Positions 8,636 to 17,250 of a DNA stretch of 64,000 bases are shown here, piece after piece. The stretch is from assembly GCA_024639765.1 (NCBI GenBank), contig JAHEHU010000002.1, positions 1 through 64,000 on the forward strand, in the 5' to 3' direction. The notes below the pieces were generated by a model that searched no databases, had not been told where the DNA came from, and saw only the letters and a program-made list of their open reading frames with translations. Numbering within the stretch: position 1 is the first letter of the stretch; each line of letters begins with the position of its first letter. Made by a program: the position numbers and the translations under genes. This DNA is from Eudoraea sp. GTDB taxonomy: Bacteria; Bacteroidota; Bacteroidia; Flavobacteriales; Flavobacteriaceae.

Positions 8636-9202
8636 ATGGCAAATACTTCAGACATTAGAAAAGGGTTGTGCATCCGGTATAACAATGATATTTATAAGAT
8701 CATTGAGTTTTTACATGTAAAACCCGGTAAAGGACCTGCTTTTGTAAGGACCAAGTTAAAAAGTGTAACTACAGGTAAAGTTTTGGATAATACCTTTTCT
8801 TCCGGTCATAAGATCGAAGATGTTCGGGTAGAAACCAGAAGCTATCAGTTTTTGTATGCAGACGGTACCACCTATCATTTTATGAATACGGACGATTACA
8901 ACCAGATCGCCCTTCAGGAGAGTGCATTAGATACACCTCAATTGTTAAAAGAAGGGGAAGTGGTGACCATAATGTTCAATACAGAAGATAGCTTGCCATT
9001 ATCCGTAGACATGCCGGCTAGTGTGGTTCTCGAAGTAACACATACCGAACCGGGCGTTAAAGGAAATACCGCTACCAATGCCAGCAAACCTGCAACGGTG
9101 GAAACCGGTGCCATTATCAATGTGCCACTTTTTATCAATGAGGGTGATAAGATCAAGATAGATACTGATAAAGGGAGCTATATGGAGCGTGCGAAAGAAT
9201 AG
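8636..9202 (+). CDS. efp: Translation elongation factor P
   Basis: EF-P enters the ribosomal E site and relieves stalling at proline runs. The 188-residue protein has the three beta-barrel layout: KOW-like N-terminal domain, a central OB fold and a C-terminal OB fold ending in GDKIKIDTDKGSYMERAK. The modified residue of the family lies in the tip loop, here KPGKGPAFVRTK with Lys near position 33. It starts 3 bp after lpxA and ends 8 bp before the second lpxD-like gene, so it is co-transcribed with lipid A genes, a linkage that recurs in flavobacteria as I recall rather than a functional pathway. Confidence 0.97.
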   Translation: MANTSDIRKGLCIRYNNDIYKIIEFLHVKPGKGPAFVRTKLKSVTTGKVLDNTFSSGHKIEDVRVETRSYQFLYADGTTYHFMNTDDYNQIALQESALDTPQLLKEGEVVTIMFNTEDSLPLSVDMPASVVLEVTHTEPGVKGNTATNASKPATVETGAIINVPLFINEGDKIKIDTDKGSYMERAKE

Positions 9203-9210
9203 GGTCAATT

Positions 9211-10146
9211 ATGAAATTCCAAACTCCTCAAACACTAAAACAGATAGCCGCTCTCCTGGAGGTATCTTTCGTTGGCAATGAAGACTTCCCGGTCTTGGGA
9301 ATGAATGAGATACACGTGGTGGAGCCGGGTGATATTGTTTTTGTGGATCATCCGAAATACTATGATAAAGCACTGAACTCCAAGGCTACCATAGTGCTCA
9401 TTAATAAAGAGGTGCCATGCCCGGAAGGGAAGGCTCTCTTAATATCTAAGGATCCATTTAACGACTTCAATAAACTGACCAGGCATTTTCGTCCCTATGT
9501 TAGTGCAACAGCTACTATTTCTGCATCTGCCTCTATAGGGAAGGATACAGTAATTCAACCTAATGTCTTTGTAGGCAACCATGTTACGATCGGAGAGGGA
9601 TGCCTCATTCATCCTAATGTTACCATTTACGATCATTGTGTCATTGGAGATCATGTTCAGATACACGCCGGAACGGTTTTAGGTTCGGATGCCTTTTATT
9701 ACAAAAACAGACCTGAAGGTTTTGATAAGCTATTATCCGGTGGCCGCGTGGTGATAGAAGATCATGTTGAAATTGGTTCTTTGTGTACCATTGACAAGGG
9801 AGTTACCGGTGATACCACTATTAGGGAAGGAAGTAAACTGGATAATCAGGTGCACGTAGGGCATGATACTGTGATTGGTAGAAAGTGCCTTATCGCCTCA
9901 CAAACAGGAATTGCCGGTTGCGTGGTGATCGAAGATGAAGTTACCCTTTGGGGTCAAGTAGGCGTAACCAGTGCCGCAACTATTGGAAAAAAAGCTGTGG
10001 TTCTGGCACAAACAGGTGTTTCAAAGTCATTGGCAGGAGGAAAAACCTATTTTGGCAGTCCTGTAGAAGAGGCCAGGGAAAAGCTCAAGCAACTTGCCAA
10101 TGTAAAGAAGATCCCGGATATGATTAAACAAATAAATCAACAATAA
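9211..10146 (+). CDS. LpxD-like hexapeptide acyltransferase (second copy)
   Basis: A 311-residue paralogue of the LpxD encoded 3.8 kb upstream. It has an N-terminal domain similar to the LpxD uridine-binding domain (residues 1-95, with EPGDIVFVDHPKYYDKAL) and a hexapeptide left-handed beta-helix (about 98-275). The catalytic-type histidine is retained as H218 in QVHVGHDTVIG, so it may be active, but identity to the first LpxD is modest and the nucleotide-binding part is diverged. It may acylate a different sugar nucleotide or serve lipid A under other conditions; this is inference. It closes the lipid A operon. Confidence 0.82.
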   Translation: MKFQTPQTLKQIAALLEVSFVGNEDFPVLGMNEIHVVEPGDIVFVDHPKYYDKALNSKATIVLINKEVPCPEGKALLISKDPFNDFNKLTRHFRPYVSATATISASASIGKDTVIQPNVFVGNHVTIGEGCLIHPNVTIYDHCVIGDHVQIHAGTVLGSDAFYYKNRPEGFDKLLSGGRVVIEDHVEIGSLCTIDKGVTGDTTIREGSKLDNQVHVGHDTVIGRKCLIASQTGIAGCVVIEDEVTLWGQVGVTSAATIGKKAVVLAQTGVSKSLAGGKTYFGSPVEEAREKLKQLANVKKIPDMIKQINQQ

Positions 10147-10181
10147 AAGAACGATTGTTTTACAAATCATTAGCAAACCTA

Positions 10182-10189
10182 TATTTTTG
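10182..10189 (+). promoter_or_regulatory. -7 box of the sucD promoter
   Basis: TATTTTTG matches TAnnTTTG exactly, 22 bp before the sucD ATG. A TTG at 10155-10157 lies 24 bp upstream, slightly more than the usual spacing. It shows that sucD can be transcribed apart from the lipid A operon. Confidence 0.55.
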
Positions 10190-10211
10190 TTCTGCGAAAT
10201 AAAAAAAAACC

Positions 10212-11084
10212 ATGAGTGTATTAGTCAATAAGAATTCCAAGATCATTGTACAAGGATTTACCGGAAGTGAAGGTACCTTTCACGCTGAACAAATGATTGA
10301 GTACGGTACCAATGTTGTAGGAGGTGTCACCCCAGGTAAAGGAGGACAGACCCACTTGGATAGACCGGTATTCAATACTGTGGAAGAAGCCGTTAAAAAG
10401 GCAGGAGCAGACACAACTATTATTTTTGTGCCACCGGCATTTGCGGCGGACGCTATAATGGAGGCTGCCAGTGCAGGTATAAAGGTCATTATTACCATTA
10501 CCGAAGGTATTCCGATCGAAGATATGGTGAAGGCATACGACTATATCAAGGATAAAGACTGTACGCTTGTTGGACCTAATTGCCCGGGTGTCATTACACC
10601 GGGAGAGGCCAAGGTAGGTATTATGCCGGGCTTTGTATTTAAGAAGGGTAAAGTTGGGATTGTATCAAAATCTGGTACCCTTACCTACGAGGCAGCGGAC
10701 CAGGTGGTGCGTCAGGGGTTGGGAATTACCACAGCTATTGGTATCGGTGGAGACCCTATAATCGGGACTACCACTAAAGAAGCAGTGGAATTATTGATCA
10801 ATGACCCGGAAACAAGTTGTGTAGTAATGATCGGTGAAATAGGAGGGCAGTTAGAAGCAGATGCGGCCAATTGGTATAAAGCCAGTGGCAGTAAAAAACC
10901 CATCGTTGGCTTCATAGCAGGTGAAACAGCTCCAGCGGGCAGAACCATGGGGCATGCCGGCGCTATTGTTGGAGGGAGTGATGATACCGCCCAGGCCAAA
11001 AAACAAATTATGAGAGATTGCGGCATCCACGTTGTGGATTCTCCCGCAGAAATTGGCAAGAAAGTTAAAGAAGTGCTAGGCTAA
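10212..11084 (+). CDS. sucD: Succinyl-CoA ligase alpha subunit
   Basis: The alpha subunit of succinyl-CoA synthetase carries the CoA site and the phosphohistidine of the TCA-cycle substrate-level phosphorylation step. The 290-residue product shows the N-terminal Rossmann CoA-binding domain ([18 protein letters not shown]), the VGPNCPG segment and the phosphorylated His in [14 protein letters not shown] near residue 250. The partner sucC is not in the window. It has its own promoter box and is followed by a strong terminator, so it is a single-gene unit. Confidence 0.97.
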   Translation: MSVLVNKNSKIIVQGFTGSEGTFHAEQMIEYGTNVVGGVTPGKGGQTHLDRPVFNTVEEAVKKAGADTTIIFVPPAFAADAIMEAASAGIKVIITITEGIPIEDMVKAYDYIKDKDCTLVGPNCPGVITPGEAKVGIMPGFVFKKGKVGIVSKSGTLTYEAADQVVRQGLGITTAIGIGGDPIIGTTTKEAVELLINDPETSCVVMIGEIGGQLEADAANWYKASGSKKPIVGFIAGETAPAGRTMGHAGAIVGGSDDTAQAKKQIMRDCGIHVVDSPAEIGKKVKEVLG

Positions 11085-11103
11085 AAAACCATATCAATAA
11101 GTA

Positions 11104-11130
11104 AATCCCGATACCATCGGGATTTTTTTT
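11104..11130 (+). terminator. Intrinsic terminator of sucD
   Basis: AATCCCGAT and ATCGGGATT form a 9-bp perfect stem with a 3-base loop, followed by a run of T. It lies 20 bp after the sucD stop. Confidence 0.9.
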
Positions 11131-11151
11131 CGCCTTACGCCAGACAAAATG

Positions 11152-11159
11152 TATCTTTG
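11152..11159 (+). promoter_or_regulatory. -7 box of the fabG promoter
   Basis: TATCTTTG matches TAnnTTTG exactly and ends 27 bp before the fabG ATG, just after the sucD terminator. Confidence 0.5.
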
Positions 11160-11186
11160 ATTACAATCTAAAGTATATACATTCAT

Positions 11187-11933
11187 ATGAAACTATTAGA
11201 AGGAAAGAATGTCATTATCACCGGAGCAAGCAGAGGAATTGGGTCTGGTATAGCCAGAGTATTTGCTAATCACGGAGCCAATATCGCTTTTACATACAGC
11301 TCCAGTGAAGGTCCGGCGATAACCCTCCAAAACGAGTTAACGGAAATGGGAGTGAAGGCTAAGGCTTATAAAAGTAATGCGGCAAGTTTTTCTGAGTCTG
11401 AGGCGTTGATCGCTTCCGTATTGGAAGATTTTGGCGGCATAGACGTATTGATCAACAATGCAGGCATTACCAAGGATAACCTTTTAATGCGCATGAATGA
11501 GGACGACTTTGATTCGGTTATTGAGATCAATCTGAAATCTGTTTTTAACATGACCAAAGCTGTACAAAGGACTCTTTTAAAACAAAGACATGGCTCTATC
11601 ATTAATATGAGTAGTGTGGTTGGGGTGAAAGGCAATGCCGGACAGACAAATTACGCGGCTTCAAAAGCGGGAATCATAGGCTTTACAAAGTCTGTGGCCC
11701 TGGAACTGGGATCGAGAAATATTAGGTGCAATGCGATAGCCCCCGGGTTTATTGAGACAGAAATGACTGGAAAACTGGATGAAAAGACGGTTCAATCCTG
11801 GCGGGATGCGATCCCACTGAAAAGAGGGGGAAGTCCGGAAGATGTTGCGAATGCATGTTTATTCCTTGCCTCAGATCTATCGGCGTATGTAACGGGTCAG
11901 GTACTGCATGTTGATGGAGGAATGCTTACGTAG
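11187..11933 (+). CDS. fabG: 3-oxoacyl-ACP reductase
   Basis: FabG reduces 3-oxoacyl-ACP with NADPH in fatty acid elongation. The 248-residue short-chain dehydrogenase has the cofactor motif TGASRGIG at residues 12-19, NNAG near residue 89, the catalytic Ser in MSSVVG, and YAASK with the Tyr-Lys pair. The C-terminal IAPGFIETEMTGKL and YVTGQVLHVDGGM are typical of FabG rather than other short-chain dehydrogenases. It stands alone behind its own promoter box; a later VWA gene begins 87 bp downstream. Confidence 0.93.
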   Translation: MKLLEGKNVIITGASRGIGSGIARVFANHGANIAFTYSSSEGPAITLQNELTEMGVKAKAYKSNAASFSESEALIASVLEDFGGIDVLINNAGITKDNLLMRMNEDDFDSVIEINLKSVFNMTKAVQRTLLKQRHGSIINMSSVVGVKGNAGQTNYAASKAGIIGFTKSVALELGSRNIRCNAIAPGFIETEMTGKLDEKTVQSWRDAIPLKRGGSPEDVANACLFLASDLSAYVTGQVLHVDGGMLT

Positions 11934-12020
11934 ACTTACCCCTGGTCATTGAATTGTTTCCTCCAAACGGAGGCCACGGGATATCCGCAAAATAAAATAA
12001 GAGATTAAAAGAAGTGATAC

Positions 12021-14054
12021 ATGCAAACAACTACCCTGGTAGGACTTTTCCTTGCAGCACTTATATCCTTATTACTAGTCTTTTTTCAATACTTCTATAA
12101 AAGTAAAAGAAACAGAAAACTTCAAATTTCCCTGGGGATGCTTCGCTTCATAGGCGTTTTTGGTGTCTTCCTGCTGTTGCTGAACCCAAGCTTTACTAAA
12201 ACCTCCTTGCTTACTGAAAAACAAGATCTTATAGTTCTGCTAGACGATTCTTACTCAATCAAATCTGTGAATGCTGAGCAGCAAATGCAGAGCCTTAGGG
12301 ACCAACTGATCAATAGCGACCAGCTATCGCAAAAGTTCGACCTTTTTGCATACTCTTTTGGAAATGGAATTAAGAATTCCGATAGTTTGTCATTTAATGA
12401 AGGGGCAACGAATATTTCAAAAGCGCTTGCCGACGTACAATCAATTTTCAAAGGAAATAAAGCTACGGCTGTTTTATTATCAGATGGAAATCAAACAGTT
12501 GGGGAAGCCTATGAATTTAAGGGTGCGGCAGCCAACTTTCCTGTGAATACCATTGTAGTTGGTGACACAACTACATATACCGATCTAAGGATCAATCAGG
12601 TAAATGCAAACAGATATTCCTTTTTGGAGAATACCTTTCCATTGGAATTGTTTGTCTCCTACCAGGGAGAGGCACCCATAAAAAGTAAAGTAACCATTCA
12701 ATTAGAAGGGAAATCAGTTTTTAGCGAGATCCTTGATCTTTCGGGAGAAAGGAATTCCAGGAAGATTGTTACTGCTTTAAAATCCCCTACGGTAGGATTC
12801 AAAACAATAGACATTACGCTCGATCCCATCCCGGGAGAGCGAAATACATACAATAACAAAAGACGACTATCAATTGAGGTCATTGATGAAAAAACAAAGA
12901 TCGGTCTTGTTTCCGAGCTAATGCACCCGGATCTGGGGGCCCTTACCAAGGCTATAGAAAGCAACAGCCAGCGTTCAGTTTCTTTGGTGAGTCCGAATAT
13001 ATCAACAGAGCAACTTAGTGAGTACAATGTACTTATTTTGTACCAGCCTACACGATCGTATTCGGGCGTTCTAAAATATGTGCAGGATGCAAAGGTCAAT
13101 ACCTTTACAATTACCGGTCCTAATACAGACTGGAATTTTCTGAACAGGGCTCAAAAAGGAATAGAGCGTACAAGCTTTAATCAGGCTGAAGAGATCCTTG
13201 CTGTTTTAAATCCCACTTTTAGCTTGTTCGATCTTTCGGATTTTTCTGTTGAGGACTTTCCACCATTGCAAGGAAGCTTAGGGGATATACTCATAAGCAA
13301 ACCCTATGAAAGTATCCTGGATCAACAAATAAAGGGCCTTGTTCTTCAAGATCCATTGCTGCCTGTGTTATTTGATGAAACCGGCCGGCATGCCTATCTC
13401 TTTGGAGGGAACATTTGGAAATGGCGTATAGAAAGTTTTAGAAACGATCAGAATTTTGAGAATTTCGATTCCTTTATCAATAAATTGATGCTATATCTCA
13501 GTACGGATCAACAAAGGGAACGACTTTCGGTGACCAATGAATTGATCTATGAGGGAATCATAGAAAAAAAGATAAGGGCCTCTTTTTTTGACGCCACATA
13601 TGTTTTTGACGATAGTGCCAGCTTGAAATTGAGCCTGAAAGGGTTGAATAACGACTTTGTTGATGAACGTATTTTATTCCTGGGAGATTCAGAATATGAA
13701 GCAGACATTAATGATCTGCCTGCCGGTGAATACACTTATACAGTTTCTGTGGAGGGTACGGAGTTTACAAAAAATGGTCGATTTTCTATAGAGGATTTTA
13801 ATATAGAACAGCTTTTTGTTTCGAGTGATTACAAAAAACTGAATCAACTTGCGGAATCCAGTACGGGTCGTTTATATTTTCCAGATGAAATGGAGAACCT
13901 TATGGAAGATCTTTTAACCCAAAACCGCTACCTGCCAACACAAAAAAGCGTTGAAAATGTCGTATCTTTGATCGATTTTCGGGTGGTACTCGGAATTATC
14001 ATTCTGGCATTCACGGCAGAATGGTTTATCAGAAAATATAATGGTTTAATTTAA
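12021..14054 (+). CDS. Membrane-anchored von Willebrand A domain protein
   Basis: A 677-residue protein with two N-terminal membrane helices (about 5-25 and 38-58), a von Willebrand A-type domain from about residue 70 with the metal-site motif DDSYSIKS (DxSxS), a long extracytoplasmic region and a C-terminal membrane helix (about 652-670). The layout is that of the conserved Bacteroidota VWA membrane proteins often annotated only as VWA-containing or hypothetical. The bulk of the protein is expected in the periplasm. It starts 87 bp after fabG and ends 13 bp before the prohibitin-like gene, so the two are probably co-transcribed. Function unknown. Confidence 0.82.
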   Translation: MQTTTLVGLFLAALISLLLVFFQYFYKSKRNRKLQISLGMLRFIGVFGVFLLLLNPSFTKTSLLTEKQDLIVLLDDSYSIKSVNAEQQMQSLRDQLINSDQLSQKFDLFAYSFGNGIKNSDSLSFNEGATNISKALADVQSIFKGNKATAVLLSDGNQTVGEAYEFKGAAANFPVNTIVVGDTTTYTDLRINQVNANRYSFLENTFPLELFVSYQGEAPIKSKVTIQLEGKSVFSEILDLSGERNSRKIVTALKSPTVGFKTIDITLDPIPGERNTYNNKRRLSIEVIDEKTKIGLVSELMHPDLGALTKAIESNSQRSVSLVSPNISTEQLSEYNVLILYQPTRSYSGVLKYVQDAKVNTFTITGPNTDWNFLNRAQKGIERTSFNQAEEILAVLNPTFSLFDLSDFSVEDFPPLQGSLGDILISKPYESILDQQIKGLVLQDPLLPVLFDETGRHAYLFGGNIWKWRIESFRNDQNFENFDSFINKLMLYLSTDQQRERLSVTNELIYEGIIEKKIRASFFDATYVFDDSASLKLSLKGLNNDFVDERILFLGDSEYEADINDLPAGEYTYTVSVEGTEFTKNGRFSIEDFNIEQLFVSSDYKKLNQLAESSTGRLYFPDEMENLMEDLLTQNRYLPTQKSVENVVSLIDFRVVLGIIILAFTAEWFIRKYNGLI

Positions 14055-14067
14055 AAGTAAAGAACGA

Positions 14068-14883
14068 ATGGATAAACTTCCAAAAATTGCATTACCAGTT
14101 GTATTCATCATCATTGTTTTGGTGATCCTCATTTCGAAATCGGCTGTTACTATTGGCTCAGGGGAGGCCGGTGTTTTATATAAGACTTTTTCAGGTGGTG
14201 TAGTAACTGAAGAGGCCCCATTGGGAGAGGGCTTTCACATAGTGGCTCCCTGGAATAAGGTTTTTATCTACGAGGTAAGACAACAAGAAGTATTTGAAAA
14301 AATGCAAGTGCTTTCTTCAAATGGTCTGGAGATAAAATTAGATGCTTCTGCCTGGTTTGAGCCCAAATATGAGGACCTGGGTAAATTGCATCAGGAAAAA
14401 GGTGAAGCATATGTTCAGCGTGTGTTGTTGCCAACTATACGATCTGCTGCCAGAAGTGTGGTAGGACGATATACACCAGAACAATTGTACTCAAGTAAAA
14501 GAGATGCTATTCAGGCGGAAATATACGAAGAGACCAAAAAAATTGTTGATGGGCAGTATATTCAACTCAATGAAGTTTTGGTAAGGGATGTTACCTTGCC
14601 TCCTACGATCAAAGAAGCGATAGAAAGAAAATTAAAGCAGGAACAAGAATCGCTGGAGTATGAATTTAGACTAATTACTGCAGATAAAGAGGCCCAGAGA
14701 CAGATCATTGAAGCACAAGGTAAAGCAGATGCAAACCGAATATTAAGTGCTTCCTTGACAGATAAAATCCTTCAGGATAAAGGAATAGAAGCTACCTTGA
14801 AATTAGCGGAATCGCCCAATGCTAAGGTAGTTGTGGTAGGATCTGGAGATGCCGGATTGCCTTTGATTTTAGGAAATAATTAG
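14068..14883 (+). CDS. Prohibitin-family SPFH membrane protein
   Basis: A 271-residue SPFH protein. An N-terminal membrane anchor (residues 8-24) is followed by the SPFH/band 7 domain (GSGEAGVLYKTFSGGVV to about residue 195), then a glutamate- and lysine-rich coiled coil and a GKADANRILSASLTDKIL segment typical of prohibitins. Family members form large ring-shaped membrane assemblies that influence protease access and membrane organisation; a specific role here is not shown. It lies 13 bp after the VWA membrane protein gene. Its end is followed at once by the his promoter. Confidence 0.92.
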   Translation: MDKLPKIALPVVFIIIVLVILISKSAVTIGSGEAGVLYKTFSGGVVTEEAPLGEGFHIVAPWNKVFIYEVRQQEVFEKMQVLSSNGLEIKLDASAWFEPKYEDLGKLHQEKGEAYVQRVLLPTIRSAARSVVGRYTPEQLYSSKRDAIQAEIYEETKKIVDGQYIQLNEVLVRDVTLPPTIKEAIERKLKQEQESLEYEFRLITADKEAQRQIIEAQGKADANRILSASLTDKILQDKGIEATLKLAESPNAKVVVVGSGDAGLPLILGNN

Positions 14884-14895
14884 TAAGTGTAAATT

Positions 14896-14925
14896 TTTGT
14901 AGAAGAAAAATAAATTCTACATTTG
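14896..14925 (+). promoter_or_regulatory. Promoter of the histidine operon
   Basis: A TTTG at 14896-14899 (-33) and TACATTTG at 14918-14925 (-7, exact TAnnTTTG) are 18 bp apart, a good Bacteroidota primary promoter. The start point would fall a few bases after 14925, placing it within about 0-5 bases of the leader peptide ATG at 14933. Confidence 0.75.
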
Positions 14926-14932
14926 CTCCAAT

Positions 14933-14986
14933 ATGAAAAACAAGAATACACATCATCATTCTGACTCTTGCCCTCAAGCAGGTTAG
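14933..14986 (+). CDS. hisL: Histidine operon leader peptide
   Basis: A 17-codon reading frame, MKNKNTHHHSDSCPQAG, with three consecutive CAT histidine codons (14951-14959) lies between the his promoter and the attenuator. It has no room for a ribosome-binding site after the predicted start point, so it is probably translated from a leaderless or nearly leaderless message. Its last codons and stop (14973-14984) form the 5' arm of the proposed antiterminator, so ribosome position would decide which hairpin forms. Three histidines are fewer than the seven of the enterobacterial leader. The gene symbol is given by function, not by homology. Confidence 0.75.
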   Translation: MKNKNTHHHSDSCPQAG

Positions 14987-15028
14987 GAAGGTATTGTTGT
15001 ATTACACCATATCCGGACCCGTTTGAGC
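14961..15028 (+). promoter_or_regulatory. His attenuator: pause and antiterminator structures
   Basis: Two exclusive pairings are visible. CTTG (14967-14970) pairs with CAAG (14975-14978), extended by CTG/CAG, as a pause hairpin. Alternatively CTCAAGCAGGTT (14973-14984) pairs with 15016-15027 over 12 positions with one mismatch and two G-U pairs, which would consume the left arm of the terminator. A ribosome stalled on the CAT codons blocks the first hairpin and frees the antiterminator; one that reaches the stop codon covers the antiterminator arm and lets the terminator form. Confidence 0.7.
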
Positions 15029-15054
15029 AATCAAACGGGTTTTGTTTTTCTTTT
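15017..15054 (+). terminator. His operon attenuator terminator
   Basis: ACCCGTTTGA (15017-15026) and TCAAACGGGT (15031-15040) form a perfect 10-bp stem with a GCAA tetraloop, followed by a T-rich tract to 15054. It precedes hisG by 24 bp, so it must be read through for the operon to be expressed. Confidence 0.9.
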
Positions 15055-15078
15055 AAAAGTATTTAAAGTTCGGCAAGT

Positions 15079-15933
15079 ATGAAATTAAAGATAGCGATAC
15101 AGAAATCTGGTCGGTTAAATGAAGACTCTCTCAAGATCCTTAAGGATTGCGGGATCTCTATTGATAATGGCAAAGATCAGTTAAAGGCATCTTCTCGTAA
15201 TTTTCCAATGGAAGTGTTTTATCTAAGAAATGGAGATATACCACAATACCTTAGGGATGGCGTGGTAGATGTAGCTATTATTGGTGAAAATGTCTTGGTG
15301 GAAAAGGGAGAGGACATTAAGGTAGCTGAGAAATTAGGCTTTTCGAAGTGCAGGGTTTCTCTGGCAGTGCCAAAATCATTCCAATATAATTCTATAAAAG
15401 ACCTACAGGGGAAGCGTATTGCAACCTCCTATCCCAATACCGTAGAGAATTATCTTAAAAGCAGAGGGATCCAGGCCGAAATGCACATTATCAATGGTTC
15501 TGTTGAGATCGCTCCGAACATAGGTTTAGCCGATGCTATCTGTGATATTGTCTCTAGCGGAAGCACCCTTTTTAAGAACAATTTAAAAGAGGTGGAGAAG
15601 ATACTGACCAGTGAGGCTGTGTTGGCAGTATCTCCTGAAATAGGAGCTGAGCAAATGGAGGTCCTGGAAAAATTGCAATTCAGAATTCGCTCAGTTCTTG
15701 CTGCCAGGCAATCCAAGTATGTTTTGATGAACGTACCCAATGACAGTCTAGATACTATTATAGAGTTATTGCCCGGCATGAGGAGTCCAACCGTACTGCC
15801 TCTGGCAGAAGAAGGGTGGAGTTCTGTGCATACGGTTATCAATAAAGATACCTTCTGGGAGGTCATAGACGAACTAAGACAGGCAGGCGCCGAAGGAATT
15901 TTGGTTTGCCCAATTGAAAAAATGCTAATCTAA
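15079..15933 (+). CDS. hisG: ATP phosphoribosyltransferase (long form)
   Basis: HisG joins ATP and PRPP in the first and feedback-inhibited step of histidine synthesis. The 284-residue length and the C-terminal regulatory domain (GMRSPTVLPLAEEGWSSVHTVI and the GAEGILVCPIEKM end) mark the long homohexameric form that does not need HisZ. The catalytic part shows KIAIQKSGRLNEDSLKIL at the N-terminus, DVAIIGENVL and the PRPP-type loop ADAICDIVSSGSTL. It is the first gene of the his operon and lies behind the attenuator. Confidence 0.97.
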   Translation: MKLKIAIQKSGRLNEDSLKILKDCGISIDNGKDQLKASSRNFPMEVFYLRNGDIPQYLRDGVVDVAIIGENVLVEKGEDIKVAEKLGFSKCRVSLAVPKSFQYNSIKDLQGKRIATSYPNTVENYLKSRGIQAEMHIINGSVEIAPNIGLADAICDIVSSGSTLFKNNLKEVEKILTSEAVLAVSPEIGAEQMEVLEKLQFRIRSVLAARQSKYVLMNVPNDSLDTIIELLPGMRSPTVLPLAEEGWSSVHTVINKDTFWEVIDELRQAGAEGILVCPIEKMLI

Positions 15934-15942
15934 GATCCCGCA

Positions 15943-17238
15943 ATGAATAAGATATTTGATCCAAAACCAAATGAATGGGAGTCGCTACTTGCCAGGCCAA
16001 CGCAAAAGGTTGGTGACATTGAGGCAACAGTAAATGCTATTTTTAAGTCCGTTGGACAAAAAGGTGATGAGGCTTTAAGATCTTATACCGAAAAGTTCGA
16101 TGGTGTAACCGTAGATAACTTTCAAGTAGGAGAGGACGCTCTTACTGGGGCAGAAGAATCAATTTCAGAACCCCTAAAAAGGGCAATTCAAAAAGCCTAT
16201 CAGAATATCAAACGCTTTCATGAAGCGCAAGCAACACCTGTAGTAAAGCTGGAAACATCACCGGGCGTAGAGTGTTGGCAGGAAAAAAGACCCATTCAAA
16301 AAGTGGGATTATATATCCCTGGGGGTACAGCACCTCTGTTCTCTACAATATTAATGTTGGCCATCCCTGCTAAAATTGCTGGTTGCGAGGACATAGTACT
16401 TTGTTCACCTCCAGACAAGAAAGGTGAGTTGCCTGCCGTGGTGCTATATACAGCGAAACTTTGCGGGATAACCAAGGTATTTAAAGTAGGGGGCATCCAG
16501 GCAATTGCTGCTTTAACTTTTGGAACACAGAGTGTGCCTAAAGTCTACAAGATCTTTGGCCCGGGCAACCAATATGTTACCGTAGCCAAGCAGTTGGCTA
16601 CCAGGTACGGCATTTCAATTGATATGCCTGCGGGCCCCAGTGAGTTATTGGTGATGGCAGATGAAACAGCAGAGCCAAGTTTTGTGGCGTCCGATCTTTT
16701 GAGTCAGGCTGAGCACGGCACGGATAGTCAGGTGATCCTGGTGTCTACCTCAAAAAATATCATTGAAAAAGTAGAAAAAGAAGTGGCGCAGCAACTAGAG
16801 GAACTTCCAAGAAAGGAGATCGCACGGAAAGCGATCGCCAATAGTAAACTTATTTTTGTTCCTTCAGATACAGATGCTGTAGCATTGATAAATGAGTACG
16901 CCCCGGAACATTATATTCTCTGTGTGAAAAACGAACAGTATTACCTGGATAATACCACCAATGCAGGTTCTGTTTTTATTGGGAATTATACCCCGGAAAG
17001 CGCAGGAGACTACGCTTCGGGTACTAACCATACCCTACCCACTAATGGTTATGCAAAACAGTACAGCGGTGTAAATTTAGACAGCTTCATGAAAAGCATC
17101 ACCTTTCAAAAGATATCTGAAAAAGGAATACTTTCTCTGGGTGAAACCATTGAAATCATGGCAGCGGCAGAAGGATTAGCGGCCCATAAAAATGCAGTTA
17201 CGCTGCGGTTGAACAAATTAAAGGAAACAGTGAATTAA
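15943..17238 (+). CDS. hisD: Histidinol dehydrogenase
   Basis: HisD carries out the last two steps of the pathway, oxidising L-histidinol to histidine with two NAD. The 431-residue length is typical. Visible landmarks are VGLYIPGGTAPLFSTILML, the NAD-binding FGPGNQYVTVAKQ, IDMPAGPSELLVMAD, the zinc and base residues in LLSQAEHGTDSQ, and the Glu-His pair in NEYAPEHYIL near residue 325. It follows hisG by 9 bp and precedes hisC by 12 bp. Confidence 0.97.
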   Translation: MNKIFDPKPNEWESLLARPTQKVGDIEATVNAIFKSVGQKGDEALRSYTEKFDGVTVDNFQVGEDALTGAEESISEPLKRAIQKAYQNIKRFHEAQATPVVKLETSPGVECWQEKRPIQKVGLYIPGGTAPLFSTILMLAIPAKIAGCEDIVLCSPPDKKGELPAVVLYTAKLCGITKVFKVGGIQAIAALTFGTQSVPKVYKIFGPGNQYVTVAKQLATRYGISIDMPAGPSELLVMADETAEPSFVASDLLSQAEHGTDSQVILVSTSKNIIEKVEKEVAQQLEELPRKEIARKAIANSKLIFVPSDTDAVALINEYAPEHYILCVKNEQYYLDNTTNAGSVFIGNYTPESAGDYASGTNHTLPTNGYAKQYSGVNLDSFMKSITFQKISEKGILSLGETIEIMAAAEGLAAHKNAVTLRLNKLKETVN

Positions 17239-17250
17239 TTGGTTAGATGA

